From JADJPL01 sp964607915 (GTDB lineage: Bacteria > Bacteroidota > Bacteroidia > Chitinophagales > Saprospiraceae), in contig CAZSMU010000034.1 of the NCBI GenBank assembly GCA_964607915.1, positions 1 through 27,759 of the forward strand: 27,759 nucleotides of DNA. The letters are read 5' to 3'. Position numbers and translations under genes: made by a program. The notes under the pieces are model-generated. The model was not told where the DNA came from and did not search any database. It saw nothing but the letters and a program-made list of their open reading frames with translations. Below are positions 1 through 8,284 of the stretch, in pieces (position 1 is the stretch's first letter; every line of letters begins with the position of its first letter).

Positions 1-1
1 T

Positions 2-1585
2 ACGCGCAGGGATATTTCCGAACAGCTCCGACTGAAGGAACCCGCCGTGTTCATCGCCTCTTTCGACCGCCCCAACCTGAGCCTGCAGGTACTACCCGGG
101 CAAAACCGGTTCGCGCAAATCCTACACTTCCTGCGCACCCACCCCGGACAATCGGGCATCGTCTATTGCCTGAGCCGCAAAACCGCCGAAAACCTCGCCG
201 AGAAACTCCAAAACCAGGGCTACCGGGCAGCAGCCTACCATGCCGGCCTCTCTTCTTCGGAACGCAGCCGCGTACAGGAAGGGTTCATCAACGACCACAC
301 GCCCATCATCTGCGCGACCATCGCTTTCGGCATGGGCATTGACAAATCCAACGTGCGTTGGGTCATCCACTACAACCTGCCCAAAAACGTGGAAGGCTAC
401 TACCAGGAAATAGGTCGGGCCGGGCGCGACGGTGCAAAATCCGAAACCGTGCTGTTTTACTCCTTCAACGACGTGTCCGTCCTGCGGGAAATCATACTGA
501 GCAACCCCAACGAACAAACCGAACTGCAGCTCTCCAAACTGGAGCGCATCCAGCAATACGCGGAGGCACTGGTCTGCCGCCGACGCATCCTGCTCAGCTA
601 CTTCGGGGAAGCCTATACCGAGAATTGCGGCAATTGCGATGTCTGCCTGAACCCACCAAAGCATATTGACGGGGCCATCATCGCCCAAAAGGCCCTCTCG
701 GCTATCTACCGGCTGCGGCAGGAAGCCCCTATGTCGCTGGTCATAGACGTGCTGCGCGGTGCCGGCAAAAAAGAACTTCGGGAAAAAGGATACGACCAAA
801 TCAAAACGTTCGGGGCAGGGCGCGAATTCTCCCACGGGGAATGGCAGCAATACCTGCAGCAACTCATCAACCTCGGTTTTCTCGAAATCGCTTACGACCA
901 ACACAATGCCCTGAAACTGACCGAGCAGAGCCATAAAGTCCTCTTCGAGAAACAGCCCTTGGCCCTGGTGCGCGCCGTCAGCGCCAAAGAACGCTCCGAA
1001 GTGGAAAAAAGCAAGGCCCAGTCCCGCAACAAGCTGGAAGTACAGCGCGACGAACTGTTCGAACGGTTGCGACAGGTGCGCAAAGGGCTGGCCCAACAGT
1101 ACGGGCTGCCCCCCTACATCATCTTCAACGATGCCACCCTGGAAGCTATGGCCATAGAACGGCCCCAGACCCCCCAGGAACTGCTCCGCATCCCCGGCGT
1201 CGGCGAACGCAAATTAGAGGACTACGGTGCCTATTTCCTGGATGCTATCTCGGAACACCTCGCCCAAAGCTCGCCTGTACCGAAACGCAGTACCCAACAA
1301 ATTACGCTGGACCTCTACCGCAGCGGCATGCGCGTAGAAGAAATCGCCCAACAGCGGGGCCTGACGCCGGGGACCATCCTGTCCCACATCCTCCAGGCCT
1401 ATGAGAAAGGGGAAGATATCCCCCTGGAGGCACTTATCCCGGAGGAAACCGCGCGTACCATCGCCGATGCGACCCGCTACCTGCCCAGCCCACCTACGCT
1501 CAAGAGTATTTTTGAATACTTCGACGGCAAGTACAGCTACGACCAAATCCGAATGGCATTGGCCTACAAAAACCGGCACTCCTGA
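2..1585 (+). CDS. recQ: ATP-dependent DNA helicase RecQ, 5'-truncated by window edge
   Basis: RecQ-family 3'-5' DNA helicase used in recombination and fork repair. The frame is open to the left edge, so the N-terminal ATPase lobe with the Walker motifs is outside the window and about 527 residues are visible. Counting from the GTG (Val) codon at 47, the second helicase lobe is shown by GIVYCLSRKTAE (37-48), AYHAGL (63-68) and the motif V/VI stretch FGMGIDKSNV...QEIGRAGRDG (94-129). The RecQ zinc site follows as Cys177, Cys194, Cys197 and Cys200, then a winged-helix RQC region, an HRDC domain (about 335-405, with IPGVGERKLEDYG) and a C-terminal helix-turn-helix extension (about 415-510), as in the long RecQ form common in Bacteroidota. 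The GTG at 47 is internal, not a start. The stop lies 2 bases from the stop of the convergent glycerophosphodiesterase gene. Confidence 0.96.
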   Translation, partial: TRRDISEQLRLKEPAVFIASFDRPNLSLQVLPGQNRFAQILHFLRTHPGQSGIVYCLSRKTAENLAEKLQNQGYRAAAYHAGLSSSERSRVQEGFINDHTPIICATIAFGMGIDKSNVRWVIHYNLPKNVEGYYQEIGRAGRDGAKSETVLFYSFNDVSVLREIILSNPNEQTELQLSKLERIQQYAEALVCRRRILLSYFGEAYTENCGNCDVCLNPPKHIDGAIIAQKALSAIYRLRQEAPMSLVIDVLRGAGKKELREKGYDQIKTFGAGREFSHGEWQQYLQQLINLGFLEIAYDQHNALKLTEQSHKVLFEKQPLALVRAVSAKERSEVEKSKAQSRNKLEVQRDELFERLRQVRKGLAQQYGLPPYIIFNDATLEAMAIERPQTPQELLRIPGVGERKLEDYGAYFLDAISEHLAQSSPVPKRSTQQITLDLYRSGMRVEEIAQQRGLTPGTILSHILQAYEKGEDIPLEALIPEETARTIADATRYLPSPPTLKSIFEYFDGKYSYDQIRMALAYKNRHS

Positions 1586-1587
1586 GC

Positions 1588-2475
1588 TTATTCGGGAATG
1601 CGGTCCGGATAATCCGTGATGATGCCGTCTACGCCCAGTGCTACGAGAGCCTTCATGGCCTGCGTATCATTCACCGTCCAGGGGATGACGCGCATGCCGC
1701 GCTCGTGCAGGGTGCGAACCGACTCGGCATCCAGTAGTTCGTAGTGGGGGCTGTAAATCCGGGGGATAAAGCCCAGGCGCCCGAGGTTGGCTTCTATCCC
1801 GTCCTTATTTTCCACGAGAAGTGCCAGGGTGAGCTCGGGAGCCCGTGCGTGGACTTCGCGCAGCGCCCGCGGGTCGAACGACTGTATGCATACCCGATCC
1901 TGTATGCGAAGTTTTTTTACGGCTTCGACCACCAATCGGGCGAAGACGGCCACCGGCGGCGTCTGCACGCCGTCCCACTCCGGCCGGCTTTTGATTTCTA
2001 TGTTAAATCCAGGACGGGGGAGGCCCTTCTGCCGCACGTGTTTTTCCACTGCGCGCACCACTTCCCCGAGGGTAGGCTTATGCGCGTCCATAGGCTTTTG
2101 GGCGGGGAACCTGGGGTTGCCGCGGCGACCGCAGTCGTACTTTTTGATTTGGGCCTGTGTTTTTCCATACAGCAACTCGGACGCTTCTTCGTCCTCTCCC
2201 ACTGGCCTGCCGTCGGGATGGCTGCATATCAGAGCCGACATCCAGGGGTCGTGGGAGACGATGAGCTTCAAATCGGAGGAAACGGCCAGGTCCATTTCCA
2301 GGGTGGTGATGCGCGGGAACTCCAGCGCTTTGAGGAAGGCGGGAACCGTATTTTCAGGGGCGAGGCCCCTGGCCCCGCGATGCCCCTGCCAATCGAAACC
2401 CGGCTGAGCTTGTACACGCATGGAAAATACCGTTGCCAAGAGGGAAAGCAGGCCGAATGCCCCTATTTTTTTCAT
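1588..2475 (-). CDS. secreted glycerophosphodiester phosphodiesterase
   Basis: GDPD-family enzyme (295 aa) that hydrolyses glycerophosphodiesters to glycerol-3-phosphate and an alcohol. A signal peptide (MKKIGAFGLLSLLATVFS, likely cut after VQA at about 23) sends it to the periplasm or outside. The family signature is clear: GHRGARGLAPENT at 31-43 with His32, Arg33 and Glu41; Glu60 and Asp62 in EMDLAV; and the second catalytic His75 in VSHDPW. The C terminus has the typical GVDGIITDYPD ending. The ATG at 2475 is chosen because it begins the signal peptide; the frame runs further upstream, but only by overlapping the preceding gene. It starts 2 bases after the stop of the T9SS surface-protein gene, so the two are probably co-transcribed and translationally coupled. 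Substrate specificity cannot be read from sequence. Confidence 0.93.
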   Translation of the reverse strand: MKKIGAFGLLSLLATVFSMRVQAQPGFDWQGHRGARGLAPENTVPAFLKALEFPRITTLEMDLAVSSDLKLIVSHDPWMSALICSHPDGRPVGEDEEASELLYGKTQAQIKKYDCGRRGNPRFPAQKPMDAHKPTLGEVVRAVEKHVRQKGLPRPGFNIEIKSRPEWDGVQTPPVAVFARLVVEAVKKLRIQDRVCIQSFDPRALREVHARAPELTLALLVENKDGIEANLGRLGFIPRIYSPHYELLDAESVRTLHERGMRVIPWTVNDTQAMKALVALGVDGIITDYPDRIPE

Positions 2476-2477
2476 AC

Positions 2478-4925
2478 CTACTCTATTTTTACTACTGTTC
2501 CAGACCGAATAAGGCCAGGGCCTTGCAAGACGTACGTGTAAGCGCCCGGCGAGGGAAAGCGGTGGCCGGGGGCAGTCCATTCTTGTGGGCCTCTCCCCAA
2601 AGACATCTGCTGCCGGAACACCAGGCGCCCCATGCTATCGCTGACCTTGAGTTCCCAGTCTCCGGCTGTAGCGACCGTAAAACGAAGGGTCAACGCGTCG
2701 CGGAAGGGGTTGGGCAGAGCAATGCCCGTCGCGCTGTGGTCCAGACTGCCGGCGTCCACAAAGCGCAGGGCGAGTTCCTGTACACTACCCCCACTTCGCC
2801 ACATACCTGCTTCGTCAGCAAAGTACAGGGCATCGGCCAGGGCGGCATCGCTTTTTGCCTGGATGAGAAGCGTAAACAAAGGACCTTCCCCTTTTTGCAC
2901 TTCAGATTCCAGTGCCGCGAACGACAGCGAGCCCGATTCCGGATCCCAGGCCCACTGGGTTGCGTTGAGGCGCCCCGCTTCCATCCCGATTAAATCCCCC
3001 CGGTCGCGGTCAACCTGAAGGGTACCTGCCATCCCTCTGGCCGAAGCAGTCGGCCCGTTTAGTACTACCGGCACCGCGACGACAGAGCCGGCGCGCAGCG
3101 GCAGGTCTGCCACGTCGAGGTTGGCCACAGGGGCGGGGGTGGGAGGAAGGAAAGCACTCCCATCGAGGTCGCCCACTTTTACGGCCATGAAGTTGAGCGA
3201 GGTGTCTTTTTGCTGGTATTCGCGAATCAGATACGACTCCTGGGCCAGCGGTATGCTGCCCGGCGTCGCTGCCGCCAATTGCCGGGCGTCGAGGAAGCGC
3301 CAGCTCGTATTCCCCGGGAACTGGTCGAGTTTTTTGAGGAACACATCCTGGAGAATTTTCAAGTCCTGCATCGTCAGGGTACCGGAGCGATCCACGTCGG
3401 CGGCCACCCACTGAGTGGGTTTCTTCAGTACCGGCAGGCCTATAATTTGTTGCTGGAGCAGCATCAAATCCCTCCCGTTGATGCCCTTTCGGATGTCCGT
3501 GTCGAGTGCCGGGGTGAAGCGGTAGGAGCGGCCCATGCGGAGTTTAGCGAATCGAAAAACGCCTTTTTCATTGGTTTTCACCATATTGACAGTATCCCCG
3601 CTGGCGTGGACTTCCACGTTGGGCAAAGGAGTATTGGCTTCTGTGCGCACCACCCCTGCCACCGACACAGGGCCGGGGGTGGGGCAGATGAATCCGTTGT
3701 CCTGTATTTCGATATACGTTTCGCAAAAGCCGTGGTTCTGCTGCTCGTCCCAGGCGTGGATTTCTATGGGCACGAAGTTCAAGGCATCGGAACAAGAGAA
3801 CGTCAGGGTATTTTGCCCCCTCGCTGCCGAATCGCCCCAGCGGTTGATCGAATAGGCCCGCACCTGCTTTTGCAGGGGGTTGGAAGCCTGGGATGCCCCG
3901 GCGCCGTTGCAGTCGAACACCTGGCTACGCACGAAGTCGGAGGCATTGACCGTCAACATGCCCCCGCCTGCCCCATCGGACATGAGGTTCCCGGAAAGCC
4001 CAAACATACAGATGGGGGAGGGCCCTTCCGTATCCACTACCTGGAAAGGGATGGAAGTGATGAAAGAAATATTCCCACAGTCATCCCGGAAGCCAACGCC
4101 CAGGGCATAGCTGCCCGTCGGCAGTTCGTCCAGCACTGCCTGATAGACGCCGGACCCCAGGGCGCTCACTTTAGCGGCCTGCGTCCAGGAAGGAGAATAT
4201 ATCGTCGGCGACTGCCAGGCCCCCCCAGGGGTATTGGAGATGCCCAGCGTATGGATGGTGAGGGAGCTGGAACAGTTGTCGGTCACGCGAAAGCGGATCG
4301 TAGCGGACGCCTTGCAGGTTGTAGAGGCGATGGCAAACGGCCCGGAAGGGAGGAGAGCCTGTACCACAGGGCGCACCGTGTCCGTCACCGAGATGACCTG
4401 CGTATAGCTGAATACGGGGTGCGCATTGGGCAGGCAGGAGAGCGGGAAGGCTATGCGCTCCGAAGGGTCGGGAGTCCGGTCGGCACTGTAATAGACCTCC
4501 GGGTAGCCGTTCGCGTCGTCGTCGCGCACCAGCAGGCAGACCCCTTCTCCCAGAATGCCGTTCGCGTTGGGCGCGTCGCGGTCCACCGTGAACATCTGTG
4601 CCTGCTGCGAGCCACACGACTCGTTGAAGGCGCACCAGTCCACCACCATGAAGGTGCGGAAAATGCGGAAGCAGGAATTGCCCGACGTGCGGTATTCTTT
4701 GTCGTTGTAGTTGATGCCCAGCAGGGTGCAGCCCGACAGCACTTCGGAGAACACGGTGGGGGGTGGGTAAGCCGTACCGCAGCCCTGTATCGCCACATCT
4801 GCCGGGAAACAGACGTTGTACGCATGGACGGTATCCCCCGGTGCCTGGCCGGGTTGGGCGACGACAGACTGGGAGCAAAAGGCTGCAAGTAGCCCCGAGA
4901 GGAGAATGGCGAAAAAAGGTTTCAT
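2478..4925 (-). CDS. T9SS-exported surface protein with HYR-like, dockerin-like and cohesin-like regions
   Basis: Large modular secreted protein (815 aa) of the Saprospiraceae type; no enzymatic domain recognised. A signal peptide covers 1-24 (cut near VVA-Q). Residues 35-410 are Cys-rich beta-sandwich, HYR-like material (CFRIFRTFMVVDWCAF, DNCSS, DDCGN). About 420-475 is a carboxypeptidase-regulatory-like fold (VAGVVRTEANTPLPNVEV). About 478-592 is dockerin-like, with calcium-loop segments DVDRSGTLTMQD (510-521) and GDLDGS (585-590). About 600-722 is a beta-rich stretch resembling cohesins (weak call). The last about 80 residues (TGIALPNPFRD to GTVVKIE) form a type A T9SS C-terminal sorting domain: PNP motif, SDSMGRLV, PGAYTYVL. 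It is therefore probably anchored on or released from the cell surface. The ATG at 4925 is chosen for the signal peptide. The upstream gap contains two perfect inverted repeats, and the GDPD gene follows after 2 bases. Confidence 0.9.
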   Translation of the reverse strand: MKPFFAILLSGLLAAFCSQSVVAQPGQAPGDTVHAYNVCFPADVAIQGCGTAYPPPTVFSEVLSGCTLLGINYNDKEYRTSGNSCFRIFRTFMVVDWCAFNESCGSQQAQMFTVDRDAPNANGILGEGVCLLVRDDDANGYPEVYYSADRTPDPSERIAFPLSCLPNAHPVFSYTQVISVTDTVRPVVQALLPSGPFAIASTTCKASATIRFRVTDNCSSSLTIHTLGISNTPGGAWQSPTIYSPSWTQAAKVSALGSGVYQAVLDELPTGSYALGVGFRDDCGNISFITSIPFQVVDTEGPSPICMFGLSGNLMSDGAGGGMLTVNASDFVRSQVFDCNGAGASQASNPLQKQVRAYSINRWGDSAARGQNTLTFSCSDALNFVPIEIHAWDEQQNHGFCETYIEIQDNGFICPTPGPVSVAGVVRTEANTPLPNVEVHASGDTVNMVKTNEKGVFRFAKLRMGRSYRFTPALDTDIRKGINGRDLMLLQQQIIGLPVLKKPTQWVAADVDRSGTLTMQDLKILQDVFLKKLDQFPGNTSWRFLDARQLAAATPGSIPLAQESYLIREYQQKDTSLNFMAVKVGDLDGSAFLPPTPAPVANLDVADLPLRAGSVVAVPVVLNGPTASARGMAGTLQVDRDRGDLIGMEAGRLNATQWAWDPESGSLSFAALESEVQKGEGPLFTLLIQAKSDAALADALYFADEAGMWRSGGSVQELALRFVDAGSLDHSATGIALPNPFRDALTLRFTVATAGDWELKVSDSMGRLVFRQQMSLGRGPQEWTAPGHRFPSPGAYTYVLQGPGLIRSGTVVKIE

Positions 4926-4941
4926 AGTTTTTGGTTTATGT

Positions 4942-4975
4942 GCACTTTGCAGGCGAACGAGTTCTTGCAAAGTGC
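4942..4975 (-). other. perfect 10-bp inverted repeat in leader of surface-protein gene
   Basis: GCACTTTGCA at 4942-4951 is repeated exactly in inverted form at 4966-4975, with a 14-base loop. On the minus strand the hairpin ends 16 bases before the ATG at 4925, so it would lie in the mRNA leader or act as a second termination or processing structure after the upstream gene. No U-tract follows, so its role is undecided. Confidence 0.5.
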
Positions 4976-5003
4976 CCGACAGCGAAGGATGAGGCAGGGT
5001 GCC

Positions 5004-5036
5004 GGGGTGGTCTGGGCCAAAGGGACAGACCACCCC
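5004..5036 (-). terminator. strong 11-bp hairpin after DUF2147 gene
   Basis: GGGGTGGTCTG (5004-5014) and CAGACCACCCC (5026-5036) form a perfect 11-bp stem with an 11-base loop. It starts 9 bases past the stop of the minus-strand DUF2147 gene, the usual place for a terminator. No T-run follows on the minus strand, so it may be a weak or factor-assisted terminator or an mRNA-stabilising 3' end. Confidence 0.5.
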
Positions 5037-5045
5037 GTAGTCCCC

Positions 5046-5465
5046 TTAAGGCCTATTCCAGGAACTCGTCCTGCCCAGCAGGGTAATTCCTACATAACCT
5101 CTGATATCCAATACTTTGTGGTTGTTCTTTGTCCTCAGGACACAGCTATAAGTCTTTCCGGAGTGCGGATCGTAGATGGTACCGTCCTCCCAGGCGTCTC
5201 CGCTGAATGAAAAACCCTTCAGGATGACGAGGCCCAGGATGTCGCGGGAGCGCAACTTGGGGTCGGGATTTTTTTCATCCTTTCTACCTGGCGTTTTGTT
5301 CCAGATGATTTTTCCGTGGAACTGATCTCCCTGCTTATAGATGTTTATTTTTGCATCTTTCAGTTCGGAAATCCACTCCCCCAGGATGATATCCGCCTTG
5401 TTCTGTGCGGCAGCAGTACCTGCGAACAAAAAGAAAATGGGCAATAAAAACATGAACGACTTCAT
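5046..5465 (-). CDS. exported DUF2147 family protein
   Basis: Small secreted protein (139 aa from the ATG at 5465) with a signal peptide (MKSFMFLLPIFFLFAGTAAA-Q). The mature part fits DUF2147: an early GEW motif (ILGEWISE), WNKTPGRKDEKNPDPKLRSRDILGL in segments, then WEDGTIYDPHSGKTYSC and a C-terminal LDIRGYVGITLLGRTSSW. The ending G(F/Y)xG...GRTxxW is characteristic of this family. The fold is probably a lipocalin-like beta-barrel, but no biochemical role is established. Another in-frame ATG at 5471 would add two residues; the 5465 start gives the more ordinary signal peptide. There is no Shine-Dalgarno sequence, only AT-rich DNA, as is usual in Bacteroidota. It follows the M28 peptidase gene on the same strand, separated by repeat copy A. 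Confidence 0.88.
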   Translation of the reverse strand: MKSFMFLLPIFFLFAGTAAAQNKADIILGEWISELKDAKINIYKQGDQFHGKIIWNKTPGRKDEKNPDPKLRSRDILGLVILKGFSFSGDAWEDGTIYDPHSGKTYSCVLRTKNNHKVLDIRGYVGITLLGRTSSWNRP

Positions 5466-5486
5466 ATACATATATTTATATTAACA

Positions 5487-5549
5487 TTAGACTTGTTGCA
5501 AGGCGTCGGGAAGGCCTTTCTTTCCCGCCGACCCCTCGCCACAAGTTTA
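5487..5549 (+). repeat. dispersed intergenic repeat, copy A (shortened)
   Basis: The left end TTAGACTTGTTGC (5487-5499) and the right end CCTCGCCACAAGTTTA (about 5534-5549) match the ends of the repeat family found elsewhere in the window. The interior is shorter and different, with its own GTCGGGAA / TTCCCGCCGAC pairing. It sits between the M28 peptidase stop and the DUF2147 start and fills most of that gap. Confidence 0.65.
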
Positions 5550-5564
5550 TTACGCAAGCGTTCG

Positions 5565-7079
5565 CTACGGGTTGTTTTGGTCCCGGGGGATACGTTCGTT
5601 TCGGTTGGCGATTTCCCAGGCAGTATAGAACACCAACTGGGCGCGCTTGGCCATGAGGGGGTAGTTAATTTTATCAGGTGTATCGCCCGGTCGGTGGTAA
5701 TCTGCATGGGTGCCGTTGAAGTAGAAGATGATCGGCACTCCTTTCTCTGCAAAGTTATAGTGATCGGAGCGATAATAAAAGCGGTTGGGGTCTTTCGGGT
5801 CGTTGTACTTGTAATCCAGTTTCAGTTTGGTAAACGTTTGGTTGGCCGCTTCGCTGATAGGCCGCAGGGCGGAGCTCAGCTTATCATCCCCGATGACATA
5901 GACGTAGTTGGCAGAATCCTTATCGTTCTGGTATTCGCTTCCGATGCGCCCGACCATATCAATGTTGAGGTTACAGACCGTCTTGTCGAGGGGGAAGACG
6001 GGGTAATCCGAGTAGTAGGCGGAGCCCCACAGTCCTTTTTCCTCGCCGGACACCGTCATAAACAGGATGCTTCTGCGGGGTCCTTTACCTGCCTTTTTCG
6101 CTTCGGTGAAGGCCTGTGCCAGTTCGAGGATGCTGACCGTGCCGGAGCCGTCGTCATCGGCACCGTAGAAAATTTCGTCGCCGGACTTGCCGACGTGGTC
6201 GTAGTGCGCGGTTAGTACCAGGACTTCATCTTTCAGGTCGCTGCCTTCAAGGAAGCCCAGCACGTTGGAGGTGGGTACCTGGAGGATGGCTTTTTCCATA
6301 GTCATGGCGATGCGGGTGCTGAATACCTGGCCTGTTTTGCCCTGGTTGGCGGCGGCCTGGAGGTCATTCAGCGATAAGCCGCTGATGGCCTGAGCCACAT
6401 CCGGCTTGATCAGGCAAAGGTTGGGAGGGGTAGATTTTTTATACAAGTTGAGATAAGGGCGGTTGCCCATGGCGCCCCGCATCATCGGGGAGAGGTTTTC
6501 CTGTACCTGCAGGACGGCCAATGCGCCGTACTGAGCTGCAATGGCCTGTTTGTTGACAAACTGAGGCCGACGGTTGCCATTGCTGCTCCCTGCGGGCATG
6601 CCGCTGAGTACGAGGACCAGCTTTCCTTTCACGTCGAGGTCTTTGTAGTCGTTGCGCGTAGAGTCGCTGAGGCCATAGCCTGCAAAAACCACTTCACCCG
6701 CAAAAACCGACGAGTTGTAGTTGGACGTCGGCATGGAAAAGTCCGTGCCCTGCACCCAGGATTTTCCATTGATTTCCAACTTCGCGGAAACCAGGGAGTC
6801 GGTGTAGAGGCTGTAGGGCATTTGGTAGCCGTTCTCCGCTACCTTGGCCAGCCCCAGGCTGCTGAAGTGGTTCTCGATGTAGGCCGCTGCCTTGCGCAGG
6901 CCCTCCGAGGGCGTGTTGCGCCCTTCCATTTCCGGTCCGGCGACGATGTAGAGGTGTTTCTTGAGGTCCTCCGCCGTGATGGTAGCGGCGAATTTCTGCG
7001 CATCTTTTTCTTTGGCCGACTGCGCTCCGGCGGTGATGCCCATTCCCGCCAGTAGCAGGAAAATACCAAATTTTTTCAT
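5565..7079 (-). CDS. secreted M28 family zinc aminopeptidase with PA-domain insert
   Basis: Exported metallopeptidase (504 aa) releasing N-terminal residues from peptides using two zinc ions. The signal peptide is MKKFGIFLLLAGMGITAGA-Q. A protease-associated-type insert spans about 120-260. The M28 metal ligands and catalytic residues are in order: His292 (TAHYDHVG), Asp308 (GADDDGSG), Glu346/Glu347 (SGEEKGLWGS), Asp374 (NIDMVGR) and His462 (ADYHRPGDT). All are intact. The ATG at 7079 starts the signal peptide; the longer frame (to 7217) would run into the divergent MAT gene and is rejected. The gap to that gene is only 49 bases, so the promoters must overlap. No T9SS sorting domain is visible, so it probably stays periplasmic. 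Confidence 0.94.
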   Translation of the reverse strand: MKKFGIFLLLAGMGITAGAQSAKEKDAQKFAATITAEDLKKHLYIVAGPEMEGRNTPSEGLRKAAAYIENHFSSLGLAKVAENGYQMPYSLYTDSLVSAKLEINGKSWVQGTDFSMPTSNYNSSVFAGEVVFAGYGLSDSTRNDYKDLDVKGKLVLVLSGMPAGSSNGNRRPQFVNKQAIAAQYGALAVLQVQENLSPMMRGAMGNRPYLNLYKKSTPPNLCLIKPDVAQAISGLSLNDLQAAANQGKTGQVFSTRIAMTMEKAILQVPTSNVLGFLEGSDLKDEVLVLTAHYDHVGKSGDEIFYGADDDGSGTVSILELAQAFTEAKKAGKGPRRSILFMTVSGEEKGLWGSAYYSDYPVFPLDKTVCNLNIDMVGRIGSEYQNDKDSANYVYVIGDDKLSSALRPISEAANQTFTKLKLDYKYNDPKDPNRFYYRSDHYNFAEKGVPIIFYFNGTHADYHRPGDTPDKINYPLMAKRAQLVFYTAWEIANRNERIPRDQNNP

Positions 7080-7088
7080 GTGCTTTGT

Positions 7089-7111
7089 GTATATTAGTGC
7101 GCGCAATATAC
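7089..7111. promoter_or_regulatory. 7-bp dyad between divergent peptidase and MAT genes
   Basis: GTATATT (7089-7095) and AATATAC (7105-7111) are perfect inverted halves around AGTGCGCGC, centred in the 49-base gap between the two divergent start codons. It could be a shared operator or simply overlapping AT-rich promoter cores. No full TAnnTTTG box is visible here. Confidence 0.3.
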
Positions 7112-7128
7112 TAAAAAACACCACCACT

Positions 7129-8271
7129 ATGCAAATTGCCCTTTCCAAAACAGCACTACCCCAAAACTCCCCAACAGAAATGGTGGAACGCAAGGGAATC
7201 GGGCATCCCGACAGCATCTGCGACGCCTTAGCCGAAGAAGTTTCTTTAGCGCTCTGCCGCTACTACCTGCGCGAATGCGGTACCATCCTGCACCATAACG
7301 TGGACAAAGCCCTGCTGGTCGGCGGGGTATCCAAAGCGGCTTTCGGCGGTGGCCAGGTGCTCCAGCCCATGGAATTTATCCTTGCCGGCCGGGCGGCGCT
7401 CCAATGCCAAGGCAAAGACGTCCCCGTAGAAGCACTCGCACGAGAAAGCATCGAACGCTGGATACGACAGCACTTGCGCTATGTAGAACCCGCCCAACAT
7501 CTCTCTATACAAACCAAAATCCGGCCGGGCAGCACCGAACTGACGGAGTTGTTCGGGCGCAGCGCCGCACCGCTGTGCAACGATACCTCCATAGGCGTCG
7601 GCTTCTATCCCTATTCCCCCTGCGAATCGCTGACCCTCGAAATGGCAGATTTCCTCAACGACGCCGATACCCGCTCGCGCTATCCCTACCTCGGCGAAGA
7701 CGTCAAAGTAATGGGCTTGCGCTCCGACGGGGAACTGCAGTGCACCGTAGCGGCAGCCTTCATAGACGCCCACATAGCCTCCCTGACCGATTATGTAGAG
7801 GCAAAACGGGAAATAGTACAGGCCCTGAGCCGACAATTTGACCTGCCGGCTTCCCGCATAGCCCTCAATATGGCCGATGATATACCCCGCGGCAGCATCT
7901 ACCTCAGCGTCACCGGCACCAGCGCCGAAAGCGGCGACGATGGCCAGGTAGGCCGCGGCAACCGGCTCAACGGACTCATCACCCCCTTCCGCCCCATGAC
8001 CTTGGAGGCGTATTCGGGCAAAAACCCGGTCTCGCATGTGGGAAAAACCTACAACTACTTCGCCGGACAACTTTCCAAAGACCTCGTAGAAGCTGGCTTT
8101 GCTGCCTCCGCCCAAGTATTTCTGGTATCCCAGATCGGCAAGCCTGTGGATCAGCCCCAGCTCATCAGCGTCCAACTGGAAGACAGCGAGGGCAATCCGG
8201 AGCACATCCGGGACTTCGTGCGGGAACAACTGCGCGGGCTGCCGACTATATGGGAGCAGATTGTGCGCTGA
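7129..8271 (+). CDS. S-adenosylmethionine synthetase, archaeal-type family
   Basis: Makes S-adenosylmethionine from methionine and ATP (380 aa). The sequence belongs to the archaeal MAT family (PF01941) rather than the usual bacterial MetK: MVERKGIGHPDSICD near the N terminus, LHHNVDKALLVGG (in HHNVDKALLVGGVS), ILAGRAALQ, GRSAAPLCNDTSIGVG, LNMADDIPRGSIYLSVTGTSAESGDDGQVGRGNR in consecutive pieces, and NPVSHVGKTYNYFAGQL. Length is close to the family norm of about 400 residues. The ATG at 7129 is chosen because conserved sequence begins about 18 residues later and upstream in-frame ATGs fall inside the divergent peptidase gene. It converges tail to tail with the aldehyde dehydrogenase gene, 13 bases apart, with no obvious terminator. 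Whether the genome also has an ordinary metK cannot be seen here. Confidence 0.93.
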   Translation: MQIALSKTALPQNSPTEMVERKGIGHPDSICDALAEEVSLALCRYYLRECGTILHHNVDKALLVGGVSKAAFGGGQVLQPMEFILAGRAALQCQGKDVPVEALARESIERWIRQHLRYVEPAQHLSIQTKIRPGSTELTELFGRSAAPLCNDTSIGVGFYPYSPCESLTLEMADFLNDADTRSRYPYLGEDVKVMGLRSDGELQCTVAAAFIDAHIASLTDYVEAKREIVQALSRQFDLPASRIALNMADDIPRGSIYLSVTGTSAESGDDGQVGRGNRLNGLITPFRPMTLEAYSGKNPVSHVGKTYNYFAGQLSKDLVEAGFAASAQVFLVSQIGKPVDQPQLISVQLEDSEGNPEHIRDFVREQLRGLPTIWEQIVR

Positions 8272-8284
8272 TATGCCCCCCTCT

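Noticed and set aside
3210..4892. 560-codon open frame on plus, opposite the T9SS surface-protein gene
   Set aside because: Antisense shadow of a well-supported gene in GC-rich DNA; the translation is low-complexity in style with no recognisable domain or signal.
6961..7128. N-terminal extension of the MAT gene
   Set aside because: It would lie inside the divergent peptidase coding region; conserved MAT sequence begins just after 7129.
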